From: Cellulomonas sp.
GTDB lineage: Bacteria; Actinomycetota; Actinomycetes; Actinomycetales; Cellulomonadaceae
Reading direction: 5' to 3'
Assembly: GCA_027451305.1 (NCBI GenBank)
Contig: DAIDJQ010000161.1
Span: 1-8,525 of the forward strand
Length of the DNA stretch: 8,525 nucleotides
Every line of letters begins with the position of its first letter. Positions within the stretch are counted from its first letter, which is position 1. The position numbers were made by a program, and so were the translations under genes. The notes beneath the pieces were generated by a model. It saw nothing but the letters and a program-made list of their open reading frames with translations. It made no database searches and was not told the origin of the DNA. Below, in pieces: positions 6,065-8,525 of the stretch.

Positions 6065-6065
6065 T
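6037..6065 (+). promoter_or_regulatory. Candidate promoter of the M20 gene, predicted leaderless
   Basis: TTGCTA (6037-6042) serves as -35 and TACGTT (6060-6065, TANNNT type) as -10, with a 17-bp spacer. The predicted transcription start falls at about 6072-6074, on or next to the ATG at 6074. No Shine-Dalgarno precedes that ATG. Together these point to a leaderless transcript, a common arrangement in actinobacteria. Confidence 0.55.
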
Positions 6066-6073
6066 TCCTATCT

Positions 6074-7228
6074 ATGACCACGGATCTCGGCGCCGCCCTT
6101 CGCAACGCGACCCTCGCGTCGGCCGACGACGACCTCGCCCGGCTGATCACCTACGCCCAGCTGGAGACGCCCACCGGCGACCGGGACGCGATCGACGCCT
6201 TCGCCGAGGTGGTGGCGGCCGACGTCGCCGCCCTCGGCGCCACCGCGCACCGCCTGCCTCTTCCGCACGGCGACGCCCTGCTCGTGGAGCACCCCGGAGC
6301 CGGCGACCGCGCGGACCTGCGTCCCGCCCTGGTGCTGGGCCACCTCGACACGGTCCACCCGGTCGGCTCGCTGGCCGGCACCGTGCCGCTGCACACCGAG
6401 GGCGACCTGCTGCACGGGCCCGGCGTCTACGACATGAAGGGCGGCCTCGTCGTGGTGCTCGCCGCCTGGGCCGCCCTGGCCGTGGCCGGCGCCCCGGCGC
6501 GTCCGGTCCGGCTGCTGCTCACGCCCGACGAGGAGATCGGCTCGCCGAGCTCGGGCCACCTGGTCACGGCCGAGGCCGGTCGCGTCGCGTACGCCCTCGG
6601 CCTCGAGCCCCCGCACCGCGACGGCGCCCTCAAGACGAGCCGGCGCGGCTCCACGCGCTGGCAGGTGCAGGTGACCGGCCGCGCGTCGCACGCCGCCCTG
6701 GACCCCGAGGCGGGAGTCAACGCGATCGACGAGCTGGTGGACCAGCTGCTGGTGCTCCGCGCGGTGGCGGCCGAGCACCCGGACGTCCTGGTGAACGTCG
6801 GGACCGTCAGCGGTGGCGGCCGCACCAACGTGGTGCCGGACGCGGCCGAGGCGCAGGTGGGCCTGCGGTTCGTCGACGGTGCCACCGAGCGTGCGGTGCT
6901 GGACCGCCTCGCTGCGCTCCAGCCGCTGCGCGACGGGGCCGTGGTGGTGCCCCGGGTGGTGTCCCGCCGGCCGGCCTGGGGACCGAGCACGGCGACCGAG
7001 CGCCTGCTGACGGCCGTGGCCGAGGCCGGGCACGCCGTGGGTCAGGACGTGGTCGGCCGGCCGGCGGCCGGCGCGGCGGACACCAACCTCTCGGGTGCCG
7101 CCGGCATCCCGTCGCTGGACGGCTTCGGCCCGGTCGGCGGCGGGGCCCACGCCGCGCACGAGCACGTCCTCATCGCCTCGGTGCCGCAGCGCGCCGCGCT
7201 GCTCGCCTCGACCCTGGCGACCGCCTGA
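6074..7228 (+). CDS. M20-family metallopeptidase / N-acyl-L-amino acid deacylase (ArgE/DapE/CPG2-like)
   Basis: This 384-residue di-zinc hydrolase has the normal length for the M20 family. Metal and catalytic residues are in place: H90 and D92 (GHLDTVHP), bridging D120 (GVYDMKGG), general base E153 and ligand E154 (TPDEEIG), E178 (LGLEPP) and the C-terminal His359 in GGGAHAAHEHV. The dimerisation-domain histidine H206 lies in GRASHAALDPEAGVNAI. No signal peptide is seen, so it should be cytosolic. The ATG at 6074 was chosen because a promoter ends just before it; an upstream in-frame GTG would lie within that promoter. It is divergent from the GNAT-SIS-racemase operon. In the D- to L-amino acid pathway an M20 enzyme removes the succinyl group from the N-succinyl-L-amino acid, and this gene fits that step. 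A carboxypeptidase G2-like role is the main alternative. Confidence 0.9.
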   Translation: MTTDLGAALRNATLASADDDLARLITYAQLETPTGDRDAIDAFAEVVAADVAALGATAHRLPLPHGDALLVEHPGAGDRADLRPALVLGHLDTVHPVGSLAGTVPLHTEGDLLHGPGVYDMKGGLVVVLAAWAALAVAGAPARPVRLLLTPDEEIGSPSSGHLVTAEAGRVAYALGLEPPHRDGALKTSRRGSTRWQVQVTGRASHAALDPEAGVNAIDELVDQLLVLRAVAAEHPDVLVNVGTVSGGGRTNVVPDAAEAQVGLRFVDGATERAVLDRLAALQPLRDGAVVVPRVVSRRPAWGPSTATERLLTAVAEAGHAVGQDVVGRPAAGAADTNLSGAAGIPSLDGFGPVGGGAHAAHEHVLIASVPQRAALLASTLATA

Positions 7229-7242
7229 CGGTGGCACCCTCC

Positions 7243-7258
7243 GCCCGCGCCTGCGGGC
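7243..7258 (+). terminator. Hairpin terminator candidate after the M20 gene
   Basis: GCCCGC (7243-7248) and GCGGGC (7253-7258) form a perfect 6-bp stem closed by the tetraloop GCCT, 14 nt after the M20 stop. A second near-palindrome (7287-7301, AAAG/CTTT flanking CCCGGGC) follows and ends in a short T-run, so it could be the functional terminator instead. Confidence 0.45.
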
Positions 7259-7343
7259 CGACGGCAGGAGCCGACGGCTCGTCGTGAAAGCCCGGGCCTT
7301 TGGTCCTGGTCACCCGTTCGGACCTGGTGCGAGCCTGCCGAAC

Positions 7344-8525
7344 ATGGCTGGCTCCCGCGTAGTCCGTACGGTCCGGCACGACCCTGCCGATCGCCCTCTG
7401 CTGGTGATCTGGGAGGCGACGCGTGCCTGCGCGCTGTCCTGCGTGCACTGCCGCGCGGAGGCGCACCCCGCGCGGGACCCGCGCGAGCTGGACACCGAGG
7501 AGGCCACCGAGCTGATGCGTCAGGTGGCGTCCTTCGGCAAGCCGTCGCCGATCTTCATCATCACCGGCGGCGACTGCTTCGAGCGCCCCGACCTGTTCGA
7601 GCTGGTGCGCCGCGGCCGCGAGCTGGGCCTGTCGATGGCGGTCTCCCCGTCCGGCACGGCCAAGCTGGACCGCACGGCCCTCGTCGGCCTCCAGGAGGCC
7701 GGCGTCACCGCGATGTCGCTGTCGCTCGACGGTGCCACGGCTGCGGTGCACGACGGGTTCCGCCGGGTGCCCGGCACCTTCGACCGCACCGTCGCCGCCT
7801 GGGAGATGGCCCGCGAGCTCGGCCTCAAGGTGCAGGTCAACTCGACCATGTCGAGCCGCACGGTGCACGAGCTGCCCGAGCTGGCGGCCCTGGTGCGCGA
7901 GCACGGCGCCATGACGTGGAGCGCCTTCATGCTGGTGCCGATGGGCCGTGGCACGGACCTCGGGGTGCTCAGCCCGCAGCAGGCCGAGGACGTCATGAAC
8001 TACCTGTACGACCTCGGTCCGTTCGTGCCGGTCAAGACGACCGAGGGCCACCACTTCCGCCGGGTCAACCTGCAGCGGCACGTGCTCGAGGAGCGCGGGG
8101 TGGACCACGTCGAGGCGCTCGGGCTCGGCGAGCTGTACGCCGAGCTGACCGAGCGGACGGCGGCGTTCGGCTGGGGCGACGCGGTGCGCAACCGCCGGCC
8201 CCCGGTGAACGTGAACGCCGGGTACGGGTTCGTCTTCGTCTCGCACGTCGGCACAGTGCACCCGTCGGGCTTCCTCCCGATGCCCGCGGGCGACGTGCGC
8301 CAGCAGTCGCTGCCGGACATCTACCGCACGTCCCCCCTGTTCACCGGCCTGCGCGACGAGACCCGGCTGGGCGGTCGCTGCGGTGACTGCGAGTTCGGCC
8401 GGGTCTGCGGCGGCTCCCGGTCCCGGGCCTACGCGACGAGCGGCGACCCGTACGCGGAGGACCCGCTGTGCGGGTACACCCCGCGCAGCTTCCCGTTCGC
8501 CGAGGACGTCGCAGCGCTGCTCGCG
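7344..8525 (+). CDS. Radical SAM/SPASM domain protein (TIGR04053-like), 3' truncated
   Basis: This frame is open from ATG 7344 to the window end, giving 394 visible residues with only the last few probably missing. The radical SAM cluster motif is CxxxCxxC with C29, C33 and C36 in ATRACALSCVHCRAEA. TGGD (74-77) matches the SAM-binding GGE motif, and SLSLDG (125-130) is typical of the barrel. The C-terminal SPASM region has C346, C349 and C355 (RCGDCEFGRVCGGSRSRAY) and C376 (DPLCGY), expected to bind an auxiliary iron-sulfur cluster, preceded by HPSGFLPMPAGDVR (306-319). These features match the TIGR04053-type family related to the haem-pathway enzymes AhbD and NirJ. The substrate is unknown. 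The start is uncertain: the ATG has no clear ribosome-binding site, and an in-frame GTG at 7284 has AGGAG 13 nt upstream, but the family-like sequence begins at VVRTVRHDP. Confidence 0.88.
   Translation, partial: MAGSRVVRTVRHDPADRPLLVIWEATRACALSCVHCRAEAHPARDPRELDTEEATELMRQVASFGKPSPIFIITGGDCFERPDLFELVRRGRELGLSMAVSPSGTAKLDRTALVGLQEAGVTAMSLSLDGATAAVHDGFRRVPGTFDRTVAAWEMARELGLKVQVNSTMSSRTVHELPELAALVREHGAMTWSAFMLVPMGRGTDLGVLSPQQAEDVMNYLYDLGPFVPVKTTEGHHFRRVNLQRHVLEERGVDHVEALGLGELYAELTERTAAFGWGDAVRNRRPPVNVNAGYGFVFVSHVGTVHPSGFLPMPAGDVRQQSLPDIYRTSPLFTGLRDETRLGGRCGDCEFGRVCGGSRSRAYATSGDPYAEDPLCGYTPRSFPFAEDVAALLA

Noticed and set aside
6068..7237. Long antisense frame opposite the M20 gene, and a plus-strand alternative frame at 6037-7287
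   Set aside because: The M20 frame carries every metal ligand; both alternatives are low-complexity shadows.
7170..8261. 363-codon minus-strand frame opposite the radical SAM gene
   Set aside because: It has no recognisable domain, and the plus-strand frame has the radical SAM and SPASM motifs throughout.

Overview
The window is very GC-rich coding DNA. It has GTG starts, GTGA-type stop/start overlaps, hairpins without U-tracts and at least one probable leaderless gene. Together with the protein families present, this points to a high-GC actinobacterium; a Cellulomonadaceae-like member of the Micrococcales is my impression, not something shown. Nine protein genes can be supported, and the first and last run off the window edges. 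No RNA genes, insertion sequences, CRISPR arrays or phage genes were seen.

Left part (1-3144). A 5'-truncated YqjM-type old yellow enzyme (+, 1-999) converges on a small gene (-, 1074-1484). That gene encodes a secreted or anchored protein with four acidic, Pro/Ser/Gly-rich repeats of 24-25 residues. A perfect 16-bp inverted repeat lies between the two. A VOC/PhnB-like protein (+, 1724-2155) is divergent from the repeat protein. A PLP-dependent class IV aminotransferase of aminodeoxychorismate-lyase type (+, 2257-3144) follows it, separated by a perfect 10-bp inverted repeat.

Central part (3218-7228). This is the most interesting block. A minus-strand operon reads, in transcription order, a COG3375-type GNAT acyltransferase (5926-5066), a SIS-domain protein of the MurR/RpiR type without the usual DNA-binding HTH (5069-4347), and a MenC-family enzyme with N-succinyl/N-acylamino acid racemase features (4336-3218). 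Start and stop codons overlap or nearly touch, so translation is probably coupled. Divergently, an M20 metallopeptidase/deacylase (6074-7228) starts from a promoter that probably gives a leaderless mRNA. GNAT succinyltransferase, N-succinylamino acid racemase and M20 desuccinylase are the three enzymes of the known irreversible D- to L-amino acid conversion pathway, described in Geobacillus kaustophilus. The proposed sequence is: the GNAT acylates a D-amino acid, the enolase-superfamily enzyme racemises the N-acyl amino acid, and the M20 enzyme deacylates the L form. The pathway assignment is an inference from families and layout; the odd SIS protein and the divergent control region are the less expected parts.

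Right part (7229-8525). After an apparent terminator hairpin, a radical SAM/SPASM protein (+, from 7344) runs off the 3' end. It resembles the TIGR04053-like family, related to AhbD/NirJ-type enzymes. Its partner is not visible here.
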